DNA of 64,000 bases from PALSA-612 sp963773055. Lineage in GTDB: Bacteria; Actinomycetota; Thermoleophilia; Gaiellales; Gaiellaceae. The notes beneath the pieces were generated by a model. The model worked only from the letters and a program-made list of their open reading frames with translations, had not been told where the DNA came from and ran no database searches. The position numbers and the translations under genes were made by a program. Of the stretch, positions 49,838 to 57,529 are shown piece after piece. The DNA is taken from the NCBI GenBank assembly GCA_963773055.1, contig CAVYZL010000006.1, positions 496,001 to 560,000 of the forward strand, read 5' to 3'. Each line of letters begins with the position of its first letter. Positions within the stretch are counted from its first letter, which is position 1.

Positions 49838-50604
49838 CTGCGAGCTCGACCGTCGCGCCAGGCGAGCACGTGGCGCAGGAAGTCGAGGTTGTACTCGGGG
49901 CCATCCGCCGAGACGACGAAGTGCGTGAAACCGACGTCGATGTAGTCGTCGATGTCGTCGATCGTCTTCTCGCCGATCGACGTGCAGCGCTCGATCTCCA
50001 TCGGGTCTCGACCGGCCTTCGAGCACCACTCTTCGAGCACGCCGGACAGTCGCCGCATCTCCGCGACGTCGCCGAAGCTGTGCCAGATGTCCGCGTGCTC
50101 GGCGACGAGCCGGAGCGTGACCTTCTCGCCGCGGCCCCCGATGCAGATGGGGATCCTGTGCGTCGGCGGCGGGTTCAGCAGCTCCCAGCGCTCCTTGATG
50201 ATCGGCAGGTCGCGCTTGAGGTCGCGCAGCCGGCTCGGCGCGGTGCCGAACTCGTAGCCATAGGCGTCGTAGTCCTTCTCGAACCAGCCGGAGCCGATGC
50301 CGAGGATCAGCCGTCCATCGGAGATGTGGTCGACGGTCCGGGCCATGTCCGCGAGCAGGTTCGGGTTCCGATACGAGTTACAGGTGACGAGCGCCCCGAT
50401 CTCCGCACGCTCGGTCGCCTCGGCGAGAGCGGAGAGCACCGTCCAGCATTCGAAGTGCTTCCCGTCCGGGTCCCCGCGGAGCGGGAAGAAGTGGTCCCAC
50501 GTCCAGAGCGTCTCCACGCCGAGCCGCTCGGCCTCGAGCCAGGCGGCCCGCATGTCGCGCCAGTCGCCGTGCTGAGGCAGCGAGCGGTAGCCGATTCGGA
50601 TCAC
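49834..50604 (-). CDS. LLM-class F420-dependent oxidoreductase
   Basis: 256 aa. TIM-barrel luciferase-like protein: IRIGYRSLPQHGDWRDMRAA, ETLWTWDHFFPLRGDPDGKH, TVDHISDGRLILGIGSGWFE (flavin-binding loop), DLPIIKERWELLNPPPTHR and PICIGGRGEKVTLRLVAEHA. This subgroup of actinobacterial proteins (TIGR03560-type) usually uses cofactor F420 rather than FMN; the substrate is unknown. It converges on the sulfatase gene with overlapping stops and is divergent from the Rieske gene at 50649. Confidence 0.9.
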   Translation of the reverse strand: MIRIGYRSLPQHGDWRDMRAAWLEAERLGVETLWTWDHFFPLRGDPDGKHFECWTVLSALAEATERAEIGALVTCNSYRNPNLLADMARTVDHISDGRLILGIGSGWFEKDYDAYGYEFGTAPSRLRDLKRDLPIIKERWELLNPPPTHRIPICIGGRGEKVTLRLVAEHADIWHSFGDVAEMRRLSGVLEEWCSKAGRDPMEIERCTSIGEKTIDDIDDYIDVGFTHFVVSADGPEYNLDFLRHVLAWRDGRARS

Positions 50605-50648
50605 CGCTCCACTCTACGCTCCCGGCCGCGCTCGGTCAGAATCGCGCG

Positions 50649-51671
50649 GTGGAGACGCTGCCCTGGGATTGGTACGTGTCACCCGACGTCCTCCGGCGTG
50701 AGCAGGAGCGGATCTTCCGCGATGTCTGGCACTACGTTGGGCCGCTCTCCTGGGTCTCTGAGCCGGGAGAGCGCTTCCCCTGCCGCGCCGGCGACATCCC
50801 GATCGTCGTCGTCCGCGATCGCGGCGGGACGGTGCGCGCGTTCGTCAACATCTGTCGGCACCGTGGCGCGGAGATCGTGTCGAAGCGCGAGCGGCGTGGG
50901 ACGCTCCAGTGCCCGTACCACGCGTGGACTTATGACCTCGACGGGCGCCTTCGCTCCGCTCCCAGGTCCGAGCGCGAGCCGAGTTTCGACGCGAGCGAGC
51001 TCGGACTCGTGCCGGCGGCCGTCGATGTCTGGGGGCCGTTCGTCTTCGTCCACGCGGATCCGGAGGCGCCGCCGCTCCGCGAGTCGCTCGGCGAGCTGCC
51101 GGAGCTGCTCGAGGATCGGGGCGTCGCAACGGCGAGCCTTGTCTTTCGCGAGCGCGCGACGTACACGGTCGCCGCAAACTGGAAGGTCGCCATCGAGAAC
51201 TACCTCGAGTGCTACCACTGCGCCGTCGCGCACCCGGGGTTCTCCCGTCTTGTCGACGTCGATCCGGATGCGTACGTCCTCGAGGGTGCAACGCGCCGCT
51301 GGAGCCAGTACGGCGAGACGCGTGACGGCGCCGGCTCGTGCCAGTTCCACCTCGTCTGGCCGTCGCTCAAGGTCAACGCCTATCCGGGCGTCGCCAACCT
51401 CTCGATCGGGCCGGTCTGGCCCGTGGGCTCCGAGCGCACTGACGGCTTCCTCGACTACTACTTCGGCGAGGAGGTCACGGACGCCGATGCAGTTGAGCTG
51501 ATCGCGTTCGACGACTGCGTCGGGGTCGAGGACTCGGCTCTCGTCGAGTCGGTCCAGCGGGGCGTCCGGTCGGGCGTGATCGAGCACGGACGGCTTCTGC
51601 TCGACAGCGAGCACCTGATCGTCGGTTTCCAGCACGAGGTGCGACAGGCACTCCAGGACACGACTTTGTAA
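50649..51671 (+). CDS. Rieske 2Fe-2S aromatic ring-hydroxylating oxygenase alpha subunit
   Basis: 340 aa. The Rieske cluster ligands are in NICRHRGAEIVSKRERRG and LQCPYHAWTYDLDGRLRSAP (C-x-H and C-x2-H). The mononuclear iron site is in ENYLECYHCAVAHPGFSRLV with the later Asp in IAFDDCVGVEDSALVESV. It is typical of oxygenase or demethylase alpha subunits such as choline, carnitine or stachydrine monooxygenases; no reductase gene is adjacent, so partners are elsewhere. GTG 50649 is 6 nt after a weak CAGAAT. Confidence 0.9.
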   Translation: METLPWDWYVSPDVLRREQERIFRDVWHYVGPLSWVSEPGERFPCRAGDIPIVVVRDRGGTVRAFVNICRHRGAEIVSKRERRGTLQCPYHAWTYDLDGRLRSAPRSEREPSFDASELGLVPAAVDVWGPFVFVHADPEAPPLRESLGELPELLEDRGVATASLVFRERATYTVAANWKVAIENYLECYHCAVAHPGFSRLVDVDPDAYVLEGATRRWSQYGETRDGAGSCQFHLVWPSLKVNAYPGVANLSIGPVWPVGSERTDGFLDYYFGEEVTDADAVELIAFDDCVGVEDSALVESVQRGVRSGVIEHGRLLLDSEHLIVGFQHEVRQALQDTTL

Positions 51672-51675
51672 CACC

Positions 51676-51716
51676 TGTCAACAGAGGCTCAACGGAGTGT
51701 CAACAGAGTAGTAACA
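51676..51716. promoter_or_regulatory. 11-bp-period tandem repeats, PHO-box-like
   Basis: Four hexamers TCAACA (51678-51683), TCAACG (51689-51694), TCAACA (51700-51705) and GTAACA (51711-51716) are spaced by exactly 11 bp; the full 11-mer TGTCAACAGAG occurs twice exactly. Winged-helix regulators of the PhoP/OmpR type bind direct repeats with this helical period. It lies just after the Rieske gene and upstream of a secreted-protein gene. A TAGGGT (51770-51775) downstream could be the -10. Confidence 0.5.
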
Positions 51717-51868
51717 GGTCTTTTGCAGGTATTTTACGCCTAAGACGAAGCAGTCGTCCACCCGCGCTGCTAGGGTTATGCCCCAGTACGTAACAAGCAG
51801 TGACGGCCGGTGCCCAGCTTGGTGGGCGGCGCACGAGGCCATCGCGATCCGCAGGTCAAGGAGGCAGC

Positions 51869-52465
51869 GTGCGTTTGACGCGATCACGCTTGCTGCTGTC
51901 CGTCGTCATCGTCGGACTGGCAGCCGGGCTAGGAACGGTCGGAGGTGGGTCAACCGCCGGCGCCGGCGTGCCCGGCTCTCCGACGATCGGCGAAGGCTTT
52001 GCACCGCGCCGGATCACGAAAGCCGACCGGATCGTGATCCGGAAGATCATCAACCTGCGGAACTCGACCTGGCGCTGGCAGGACGTGATGTTCAAGCCGC
52101 GGACGCCCTACTCGGCGACGGTCGAGAAGACGTTCAGCCGTGACTACCGGAGCTGGGCGCTCCATGTCTGGCAGGTCCGGGCGAAGCAGGCGTGGCGCAT
52201 CGCGCAGCGCCCGCCCCACTACGAGCAGTGGCTGTGCATCCACCGTTACGAGGGCAGCTGGACGGACCCGAACGCTCCGTACTACGGCGGCCTTCAGATG
52301 GACATCTCCTTCCAGAGGGCGTACGGTGACGGGCTGCTCGACGCGCACGGAACCGCCGACCACTGGAGCCCGCTTCAGCAGATGTGGGTCGCTGAACGCG
52401 CACACGCGGCCGGGCGTGGCTTCTACCCCTGGCCGAACACGGCGCGATTCTGCGGGCTGCTCTAG
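51869..52465 (+). CDS. secreted lysozyme-like/transglycosylase protein
   Basis: 198 aa from GTG 51869, preceded by AGGAGG (51859-51864). Signal peptide LLLSVVIVGLAAGLGTVGGG, then a linker and a C-terminal lysozyme-like domain: LCIHRYEGSWTDPNAPYYGG and LQMDISFQRAYGDGLLDA, where the Glu in HRYEGSW is the expected catalytic acid, and WSPLQQMWVAERAHAAGRGF. This resembles resuscitation-promoting-factor or phage-like transglycosylase domains of actinobacteria that cleave peptidoglycan. The upstream tandem repeats are a possible regulatory site. Confidence 0.82.
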   Translation: MRLTRSRLLLSVVIVGLAAGLGTVGGGSTAGAGVPGSPTIGEGFAPRRITKADRIVIRKIINLRNSTWRWQDVMFKPRTPYSATVEKTFSRDYRSWALHVWQVRAKQAWRIAQRPPHYEQWLCIHRYEGSWTDPNAPYYGGLQMDISFQRAYGDGLLDAHGTADHWSPLQQMWVAERAHAAGRGFYPWPNTARFCGLL

Positions 52466-52478
52466 CGACGTGGAGCTC

Positions 52479-52931
52479 CTAGCTGCCTACGACCTGAACG
52501 AGCCAGCGCCGGTCGCGCTCGCGATCGAGCTCGAGGAACAGCACGCGCTGCCACTCGCCGAGCAGCAGCTCGCCCGAGCGCACTGGGATCGACTCGCCGG
52601 CCGTCCCGAGCAGCATCGCCATGCAATGGGAGTGACCGTTCGCGAACTCGAGGTCCTCTGGGCAGATGTTCTCCGTCCGCCGGTCCCAGTCGTCGTGCGC
52701 GTAGTAGCCGTCGTGCGGGACGAGCCGGCGCAGGAGCTCGACGAAGCTGTCGAGAAAGCCGTTCTCCGGTTCGGTGATCCTGATGCAGCACGTGGTGTGC
52801 GGGGAGTAGACGCATGCGATGCCGTCCTGGACGCCGCTCTCGCGGACGGCCTCGAGCACGTCGTCCGTGATGTCGCGGATTGCTAGCCCGCCGGCAGTTC
52901 GCACCTGCGTCTCCCGTTGGAACACCTTCAT
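52479..52931 (-). CDS. yjbQ: YjbQ family protein (UPF0047)
   Basis: 150 aa, the compact YjbQ barrel: RTAGGLAIRDITDDVLEAVR, CVYSPHTTCCIRITEPENGF with the conserved His-Thr-Thr-Cys, WDRRTENICPEDLEFANGHS and SCMAMLL-like and GEWQRVLFLELDRERDR segments. Family members have thiamin-phosphate synthase activity as a side or main function. It is convergent with the secreted lysozyme-like gene and divergent from the tRNA. Confidence 0.9.
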   Translation of the reverse strand: MKVFQRETQVRTAGGLAIRDITDDVLEAVRESGVQDGIACVYSPHTTCCIRITEPENGFLDSFVELLRRLVPHDGYYAHDDWDRRTENICPEDLEFANGHSHCMAMLLGTAGESIPVRSGELLLGEWQRVLFLELDRERDRRWLVQVVGS

Positions 52932-52994
52932 TGCGGCGAAATGTAACGGCTTCGGCCCCGCAGCTCACATCGAAGGGGCTACGCTGCGACCCGC

Positions 52995-53068
52995 GGGCCC
53001 GTAGCTCAGCTGGTTAGAGCAGCGGACTCATAATCCGTCGGTCCCTGGTTCGAGTCCAGGCGGGCCCA
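52995..53068 (+). tRNA. tRNA with CAU anticodon (Met or Ile2)
   Basis: Acceptor GGGCCCG (52995-53001) pairs with CGGGCCC (53061-53067), discriminator A at 53068, CCA not encoded. D-arm GCTC/GAGC, anticodon loop CTCATAA (53027-53033) with CAT, T-arm CCTGG-TTCGAGT-CCAGG. The anticodon fits elongator Met or, after lysidine modification, Ile2; the acceptor stem is closer to Ile2-type than to initiator Met, but identity is not certain. TACGCT (52980-52985) may be its -10. The last 43 nt are duplicated at 58700-58742. Confidence 0.95.
53026..53068 (+). repeat. attL: 43-nt direct repeat in the tRNA 3' end
   Basis: The 43 nt from the anticodon loop to the discriminator base are identical to 58700-58742. 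This is the usual identity segment of a tyrosine-recombinase att site inside a tRNA gene; here the tRNA copy is complete. Confidence 0.85.
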
Positions 53069-53488
53069 CTCCGAAGGTACCGGAAACTGCAGGATTTCTG
53101 CCTCGGCTGCGTCCTCCGGTATCGGCCGAGCAACAAGCCGACTGAAGGCCCGGGCTGAACACACGAGGACAACCGATGGTCGGCTTTCCGCTCACAGCGG
53201 TCGGCTGCCGGTTCCGGCTGGCCGAGAAATCCTCGGCGGGTAGCCGGCGCGGCCGCTCGGCCTCGCGCTTCGCTCTCCGCCTAGAGGCTTGGCAGCGCGT
53301 GCAGATGCATGTCTCCCGATGCGACAACTGAATCCGGTATCGGCTCATCTCGCCTTCAATGGCGGCCGTTCAATGTTCAATCTTTCACTGTCGTAGAGAA
53401 CAGCAACTGGGGGTGAACAGGGATCCGTCCACCTAAAAAACCGGCGACTGTCGTAGGGTGGATGGCGCAAACAACGAGGGGAGACACC
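53069..53488. other. left end of the island, no gene seen
   Basis: 420 nt without a convincing gene. Open frames here (including a minus-strand one ending in the tRNA) have composition and content of noncoding DNA. Two short runs of A and T at 53430-53440 and CGTAGGGTGG precede the first island gene. Confidence 0.6.
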
Positions 53489-53773
53489 GTGGCAGTCGCA
53501 ATCGAAATGAACTTCAAGGGTACGACCCCCGAGCAGTACGACAAGGTCATCGAGTTGATGGGCCTTACCTCTGGCGGCATCCCACCAGGAGCCATCTTCC
53601 ACTGGGCGGCTAAGACCGACGACGGAATGCGGATCGTCGACGTCTGGGAGTCGAGGGAGGTGTTCGACCGGTTCTCGCAGGAGCAGATCGGCCCGTTCTC
53701 GCAGCAGGCAGGCATCACCGAGCAGCCTGAGATGACGTACCGGGACGTGCATAACCACCTGCCTCGCAGCTAG
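53489..53773 (+). CDS. small ABM-like protein, island copy 1
   Basis: 94 aa from GTG 53489, with GAGGGGAG (53476-53483) as ribosome binding site; ATG 53462 would extend it by 9 residues. The chain AIEMNFKGTTPEQYDKVIEL, then IPPGAIFHWAAKTDDGMRIV, DVWESREVFDRFSQEQIGPF and MTYRDVHNHL has the dimeric ferredoxin-like ABM fold pattern of small actinobacterial proteins. Often fused to or near monooxygenases; function unknown. A 94-aa paralogue is at 57245-57529 on the opposite strand. It is followed directly by a structured repeat. Confidence 0.8.
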   Translation: MAVAIEMNFKGTTPEQYDKVIELMGLTSGGIPPGAIFHWAAKTDDGMRIVDVWESREVFDRFSQEQIGPFSQQAGITEQPEMTYRDVHNHLPRS

Positions 53774-53784
53774 TTGCGCGAGCA

Positions 53785-53898
53785 CGTCGTTTGCCGCTTG
53801 GGAAACCGGGCACGGATACCGGGAGGGCGCGACTGGCGAGGCTAGCTCCGCGGCACGCGCACCTGAGTCGCCCGGTTGCGCGTGCGCCGGTCGCGCCC
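53785..53898 (+). repeat. structured repeat, copy 1
   Basis: A 35-nt segment (53785-53819) is about 83% identical to 54412-54446. It is followed by a large nested inverted repeat: GGGCGCGAC (53825-53833) with GTCGCGCCC (53890-53898) outside, GCACGCGCA (53853-53861) with TGCGCGTGC (53877-53885) inside. It directly follows a small gene. Confidence 0.65.
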
Positions 53899-53927
53899 GC
53901 CCCGAGCGCAAGGTGAGGGTGAACAGG

Positions 53928-54392
53928 ATGTTTGCTGTTCAAGAAAGCGGGGAGAGGCGGGTGCAGATGCTGAAAACTCTCGACCGGAGGACTCCCAATC
54001 CCGTCGCAGAGTGCGAAGATCGGCTGCGCACGATGCTCGCCGGGGAATCGAGTCTTGCGAGCCAGGAAGACGCGATCGAGGCGATCGACGCGGCCCACCG
54101 CGACCTTACTGGAGGCCACGGTCGGGATCTCGGTGCGGGTGTGGCGCTGATCGAGCCACCGACCCAGCGTCGAGACGCGGGCGACGACTCGGAGTTTCTC
54201 TGCGTCGTCACGGACGGCAGGCGTGAGGCTGCCATGGTCGTCAAGCTGGCGCGTGAGCGCGAGGCGACGCTCGAGGACGAGAGCGCGGAGGCTCATGTGC
54301 TCGATTGTCTCTACGACATGGTTGGAAGCATCAGGCGAAGCTCTGGTTCGTACCCGAGCTTGGTCGCGCACAGCCCGCTCGTGCTCTCCTGA
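53928..54392 (+). CDS. hypothetical island protein
   Basis: 154 aa from ATG 53928 (purine-rich AGGTGAGGG upstream; GTG 53913 is an alternative). No family is recognised. The codon pattern and residue content favour this strand: ESSLASQEDAIEAIDAAHRD, EFLCVVTDGRREAAMVVKLA, REREATLEDESAEAHVLDCL. It looks like a small alpha-beta protein, possibly with a beta-hairpin core. An open frame on the opposite strand (53715-54590) is less protein-like. The gene lies exactly between two copies of the structured repeat, like a cassette. Confidence 0.45.
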   Translation: MFAVQESGERRVQMLKTLDRRTPNPVAECEDRLRTMLAGESSLASQEDAIEAIDAAHRDLTGGHGRDLGAGVALIEPPTQRRDAGDDSEFLCVVTDGRREAAMVVKLAREREATLEDESAEAHVLDCLYDMVGSIRRSSGSYPSLVAHSPLVLS

Positions 54393-54411
54393 ACGACTGC
54401 GGCTAAGAACG

Positions 54412-54499
54412 CGTCGTTTGCTGCCTAACAAACCGGGCACAGATACGTCGACGGCGCGACCGGTCGGCTGCCTCTGCTTGCCTGCAAGCAGGTCGCGCC
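54412..54499 (+). repeat. structured repeat, copy 2
   Basis: Second copy of the 35-nt segment (54412-54446), then GGCGCGACC (54453-54461) pairing with GGTCGCGCC (54491-54499) and an inner perfect stem TGCTTGC (54475-54481) with GCAAGCA (54484-54490). The architecture equals copy 1 although the inner sequence differs. Confidence 0.65.
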
Positions 54500-54585
54500 C
54501 CTTCGCGTAAAGCCTTTGAAAAGCCCTCTTGCCATCCGTTTGGTTGGACGGGGCTGCGGGGAGAGATAGGCGGGGCGCGGAGGAT
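54491..54585. repeat. diverged 95-nt repeat, copy A
   Basis: Aligns with 55043-55136: shared stretches are GGTCGCGC, CGTAAAGCCTT, GAAAAGC, ATCCG, then GGGGCG and GGAGGAT. A third, more diverged and shorter relative lies at 55187-55245. Minus-strand open frames through copies A and B encode similar peptides (LFKGFT and LFEGFT), but I do not regard the repeats as coding. Confidence 0.5.
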
Positions 54586-54723
54586 TCCATTCGGGGAAAT
54601 GGTCGCGCCTTCGTGCCCCGTTACCCGCGTTGCCTCGTCTGATACCTCGAGGCGCCCGCCCGGCGGTGAACCGGCGAGCGCCCCGAGACTCGTTCTGCCC
54701 GCCGCCGCACGACGGGCAGACTC

Positions 54724-54975
54724 TCAAATGATGGGCTCCGCATCGTCCTCGGGGTAGAGGCCGGGGAACGCAGCCGACAGCTCCTCGAGCACGTCATCGG
54801 TGAGCGGCATCCCCGTGCGCTCGATTGCCGTCTGCTCGAGCAGCCGGCGGATGCGATGGCCGCCACGTGGCGCCACGGCTTCGGCCGTGGGCCAGTGCGG
54901 CGGGGGAGTCGAGCGCAAACCCAACCTACCGCGCAACTCCGCCCAGGCAGCCTCGGCCGGGACCGTCAGCGTCAC
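54724..54975 (-). CDS. small hypothetical protein
   Basis: 83 aa from GTG 54975; upstream in-frame codons to 55170 pass through repeat B and are doubtful. Residues TLTVPAEAAWAELRGRLGLR and RIRRLLEQTAIERTGMPLTD lead to an acidic end (EELSAAFPGLYPEDDAEPII). No known family. Helical, possibly a small DNA- or protein-binding element. No clear ribosome binding site, so modest confidence. Confidence 0.4.
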   Translation of the reverse strand: MTLTVPAEAAWAELRGRLGLRSTPPPHWPTAEAVAPRGGHRIRRLLEQTAIERTGMPLTDDVLEELSAAFPGLYPEDDAEPII

Positions 54976-55042
54976 TTGATGCCCATGCCTCGAGCACCCG
55001 TCGGGGTCGTTCCCTGCACGCGCACCGCAGTCGCGTCCAGCT

Positions 55043-55136
55043 GGTCGCGCTGTGACCGTAAAGCCTTCGAAAAGCTCATCGCGATCCGCTTTGGGGGAAC
55101 GGCGGAGCGGGAAGAGACAGATGGGGCGTGGAGGAT
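55043..55136. repeat. diverged 95-nt repeat, copy B
   Basis: Second copy of the repeat at 54491-54585, with roughly three quarters of positions identical by eye. It lies upstream (minus strand) of the small gene at 54724-54975. Nothing else recognisable occupies 54976-55389. Confidence 0.5.
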
Positions 55137-55389
55137 GGCCGCGCCCGGGGGGAGCGCCCCCGCGCCCCACTCAGTGCGTTATCACCAGCCCGTTTGGCGA
55201 GCGCATCGCGGGGGACAGATAGGTAGCGGCGCGGAGGCGGGACTAGCGGCCCGGAAAGACGCCTCCGCGCCCATCTCATCTGAACACTCAAGGCATCTGC
55301 CAGGCGGTTACAGACTTGGTTCGCCGACGGCGGCGACGAAAGACTGTGCGATTTGTGTTCGTCATGCCCGCAGACTTAGGATCGCGCCC

Positions 55390-56022
55390 ATGGATGAACT
55401 GCGCCCCGGTGTCTGGCATTGGCAATCGCCGCATCCCGGCTGGAGCGAGGAGGAGTGGTGGCCCGCGCTCGTATCGTCGTACGCGATCGAGGTCGGCGAC
55501 GACCTGCTGTTGTCCGACCCGCTCTCCGTTCCCGACGAGCTGCGCGACCGCGCGACCGCCGTCGTCCTGACGGCGCCCTACCACGAGCGCGATGCACGTC
55601 GGCTGGGCCTTCCGGTGCATACGCCGCCCGCCGACACCTGGCAGGACTGGGTCGAGAAGTTCGGCATCGACCCCGATCGCGTGCGCGGCAGGGAGAGTGA
55701 GGACCTTGCCTGGTTGCGTGCCGGCGAAGGCGAGGGTCACTTTCACGGTCCCGGACCGTGGCCGTTCGGCATCACCGCGTACGCCGGCCGCGAGGACAAC
55801 GACCTCGTCCTCTGGCTGCCGTCGATTAACGCGATCGTCACCGGCGACTCGCTGTCCGACTTCGGCGATGGACTGGATATCCAGCTGGGCGGTCGCAAGC
55901 ACGTGACGCGCGACGATGTCGTCGGACGGCTCCGTCCGCTGCTTGACCTGCCGGTCGAGCTCGTGCTGCCCGCGCACGGCGAGCCGACGGATCGCGCGGC
56001 GCTCGAGCGCGTGCTTTCCTGA
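55390..56022 (+). CDS. metallo-beta-lactamase-fold protein with a reduced metal site
   Basis: 210 aa. MBL-like strand and loop order is recognisable: GVWHWQSPHPGWSEEEWWPA, VVLTAPYHERDARRLGLPVH (where the HxHxDH motif is reduced to HxRD), LWLPSINAIVTGDSLSDFGD and LVLPAHGEPTDRAALERVL (late His). The degenerate first motif suggests altered metal binding or loss of activity. TAGGAT (55377-55382) lies 7 nt before ATG 55390. It is inside the island. Confidence 0.75.
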   Translation: MDELRPGVWHWQSPHPGWSEEEWWPALVSSYAIEVGDDLLLSDPLSVPDELRDRATAVVLTAPYHERDARRLGLPVHTPPADTWQDWVEKFGIDPDRVRGRESEDLAWLRAGEGEGHFHGPGPWPFGITAYAGREDNDLVLWLPSINAIVTGDSLSDFGDGLDIQLGGRKHVTRDDVVGRLRPLLDLPVELVLPAHGEPTDRAALERVLS

Positions 56023-56415
56023 GCGGCAACCCGAGTCGCGCGGGCTCGATCACCAGCGCCTGCCGGCGTGTCGCGGAGTCGCGCGAGCACTGTGGCCGCG
56101 CGCTCGCTCACAAGCGGAGCCGCAGTCGCAGGCTCCACGATCCCGAAGGTCTCCAGCACGTCCTCGGCCGACGTCAGGGTCGAAGCGCCGAGTCGCAGCA
56201 GGGCATTCGCATTGGACGCGCTGTTCGGGCCGATCCGGCTCGACGAGCGACGAACTCGTCGACGCCCCCGTGGAAAGCTTCGTCCCGGCCGAGAGCGCGC
56301 TGCCAGTCTCAGTCGTTCAGCGCGTATCTGGGAGAGGCGCTCTTTGAGCCAATCAGCTTGGGCGCAGGTTCGACGACTGTAGCGTTGCAGCCGTAGTGGA
56401 ACGTGTCCGAATTTC
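56023..56415. other. intergenic, no gene seen
   Basis: 393 nt between two island genes. Short frames are open on both strands, but none has a start with a ribosome binding site or protein-like composition. No repeats matching the two families above were noticed. Confidence 0.5.
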
Positions 56416-56826
56416 CTAGTCGCCGAAGAGGTCGTAGTTGAGGCTGAACCTGCGCACGCCGTCGGAGCCCATGCCCGCCTCGAAGCTCCCCGTGCCGGTC
56501 AGACCGTCGAGTTCCTCCGTGCCGGAACCGGGGACGATCTGCAGCTCGCTCTTCGCGAGTGCGCCGTCGAACGACCCGATGTGCTGGAGAACGAAGCTCC
56601 CGCGCCGTTCGCCGATCTTCCCGACCACGCGCTCAAGTCCGACGAAGGCTGCGGTCTTCTCATCGCCGTCGTACCCCATCAGCCACTCGACGGTGCCCTC
56701 GCCCTCGACGTCACCCTCGAAGGCCATCGAGACCTTCGCCTGGGTGACCTTCGGCCCTCCGTTGGCCTTGAGGACCGGACTCTCGTCCCAGCTCTGAACC
56801 TGAAACGTTCCGCTTGCCTTCCGCAT
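56416..56826 (-). CDS. DUF3224 domain protein
   Basis: 136 aa from ATG 56826 with GGAGGT upstream. Beta-barrel-type family pattern: ASGTFQVQSWDESPVLKANG, EGEGTVEWLMGYDGDEKTAA, FVGLERVVGKIGERRGSFVL and IVPGSGTEELDGLTGTGSFE. DUF3224 proteins have a FABP/calycin-like single domain; no function is proven. It is convergent with the MBL-like gene and divergent from the small ORF at 56981. Confidence 0.88.
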   Translation of the reverse strand: MRKASGTFQVQSWDESPVLKANGGPKVTQAKVSMAFEGDVEGEGTVEWLMGYDGDEKTAAFVGLERVVGKIGERRGSFVLQHIGSFDGALAKSELQIVPGSGTEELDGLTGTGSFEAGMGSDGVRRFSLNYDLFGD

Positions 56827-56980
56827 GGCATACCTCCTGTCGGGGTGGAAACCGGCTGCCTCTTGGACCGTTCCCGGATCGCGGACGAGGGAAACAGCGG
56901 CGTCACCACCCAGCGCGAGCAGGCCGAACGCGACAGGCTCTGACTTCGAAGGCTCGTACACTGAGAGGAGGAGGTCGCTG

Positions 56981-57109
56981 ATGCGGAAGATCATCGTCAT
57001 CGACGCTGACGCGACGAACGCCGTGCTCGCGCTCGTCTTCGAAGCCAACGCCCCCGAGCAGGTTCTGCGCTCTGCCCAAGCCGCGTGGACGAGGCCCGAG
57101 CCTATGTGA
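56981..57109 (+). CDS. 42-residue small protein
   Basis: Short ORF: starts MRKIIVIDADATNAVLALVF and ends TRPEPM. AGGAGGAGG (56965-56973) is a strong ribosome binding site, and TACACT (56957-56962) could be a -10. The first 18 residues form one strand-turn-helix like a truncated HAD/Rossmann start. No family recognised; it may be a remnant. Confidence 0.4.
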   Translation: MRKIIVIDADATNAVLALVFEANAPEQVLRSAQAAWTRPEPM

Positions 57110-57244
57110 GCAGTACTAGCTAGTCGAGCGGCTGGCTTGCAACGCGTTCGCCACCGCTGACGTCGGATACCCTTCGCCCGACAGGCGCATCCCGCCGAGC
57201 CAGACGGACACCCCGCCACGCTGGCGACACCTCCGTTCTGGCGG

Positions 57245-57529
57245 CTAGGCGCTGATGGCCCGGTGAACCTCGTAGTACGTGATCGGTGATGGCCCATCGC
57301 TGCCGATCCCGAGTTCTTTGCGGACGGCCATGACCTTCTCGCCCCACTCGTCGGCCTGCGCTCGGCTATCCCAGACGTCAATGATCCGCATCTTGCCGTC
57401 GTCGCCTTCGGCGGCGATATGAATCGTGCCGCCAGGTGGTGGGTTGCTCTCGCCGACGCCTAGCTGCGCGACCAGCTGGATGTACTGCTCGGGAGTCACA
57501 CCAGTCTCGATGATCCGACAGATCGCCAT
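57245..57529 (-). CDS. small ABM-like protein, island copy 2
   Basis: 94 aa from ATG 57529, with GGAGGGGGC upstream as ribosome binding site. The chain ETGVTPEQYIQLVAQLGVGE, NPPPGGTIHIAAEGDDGKMR, IIDVWDSRAQADEWGEKVMA and YYEVHRAI parallels copy 1 (53489-53773) along its length and is exactly as long. It is the usual length of ABM-like single-domain proteins; function unknown. The pair lies at opposite ends of the island and on opposite strands. Confidence 0.8.
   Translation of the reverse strand: MAICRIIETGVTPEQYIQLVAQLGVGESNPPPGGTIHIAAEGDDGKMRIIDVWDSRAQADEWGEKVMAVRKELGIGSDGPSPITYYEVHRAISA

Noticed and set aside
48139..51501. 1120-residue open frame joining the sulfatase to the region of the LLM and Rieske genes
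   Set aside because: After about residue 480 it is antisense or out of frame to well-supported genes; the true sulfatase tail is in another frame.
54412..54499. structured repeat as a standard integron attC
   Set aside because: GCCTAAC at 54423-54429 matches an attC R box, but there is no GTTRRRY partner at the other end and copy 1 lacks it; no integron integrase is seen.
53715..54590. 291-residue minus-strand frame across the first island genes
   Set aside because: It crosses both structured repeats and has less protein-like composition than the + strand ORFs.
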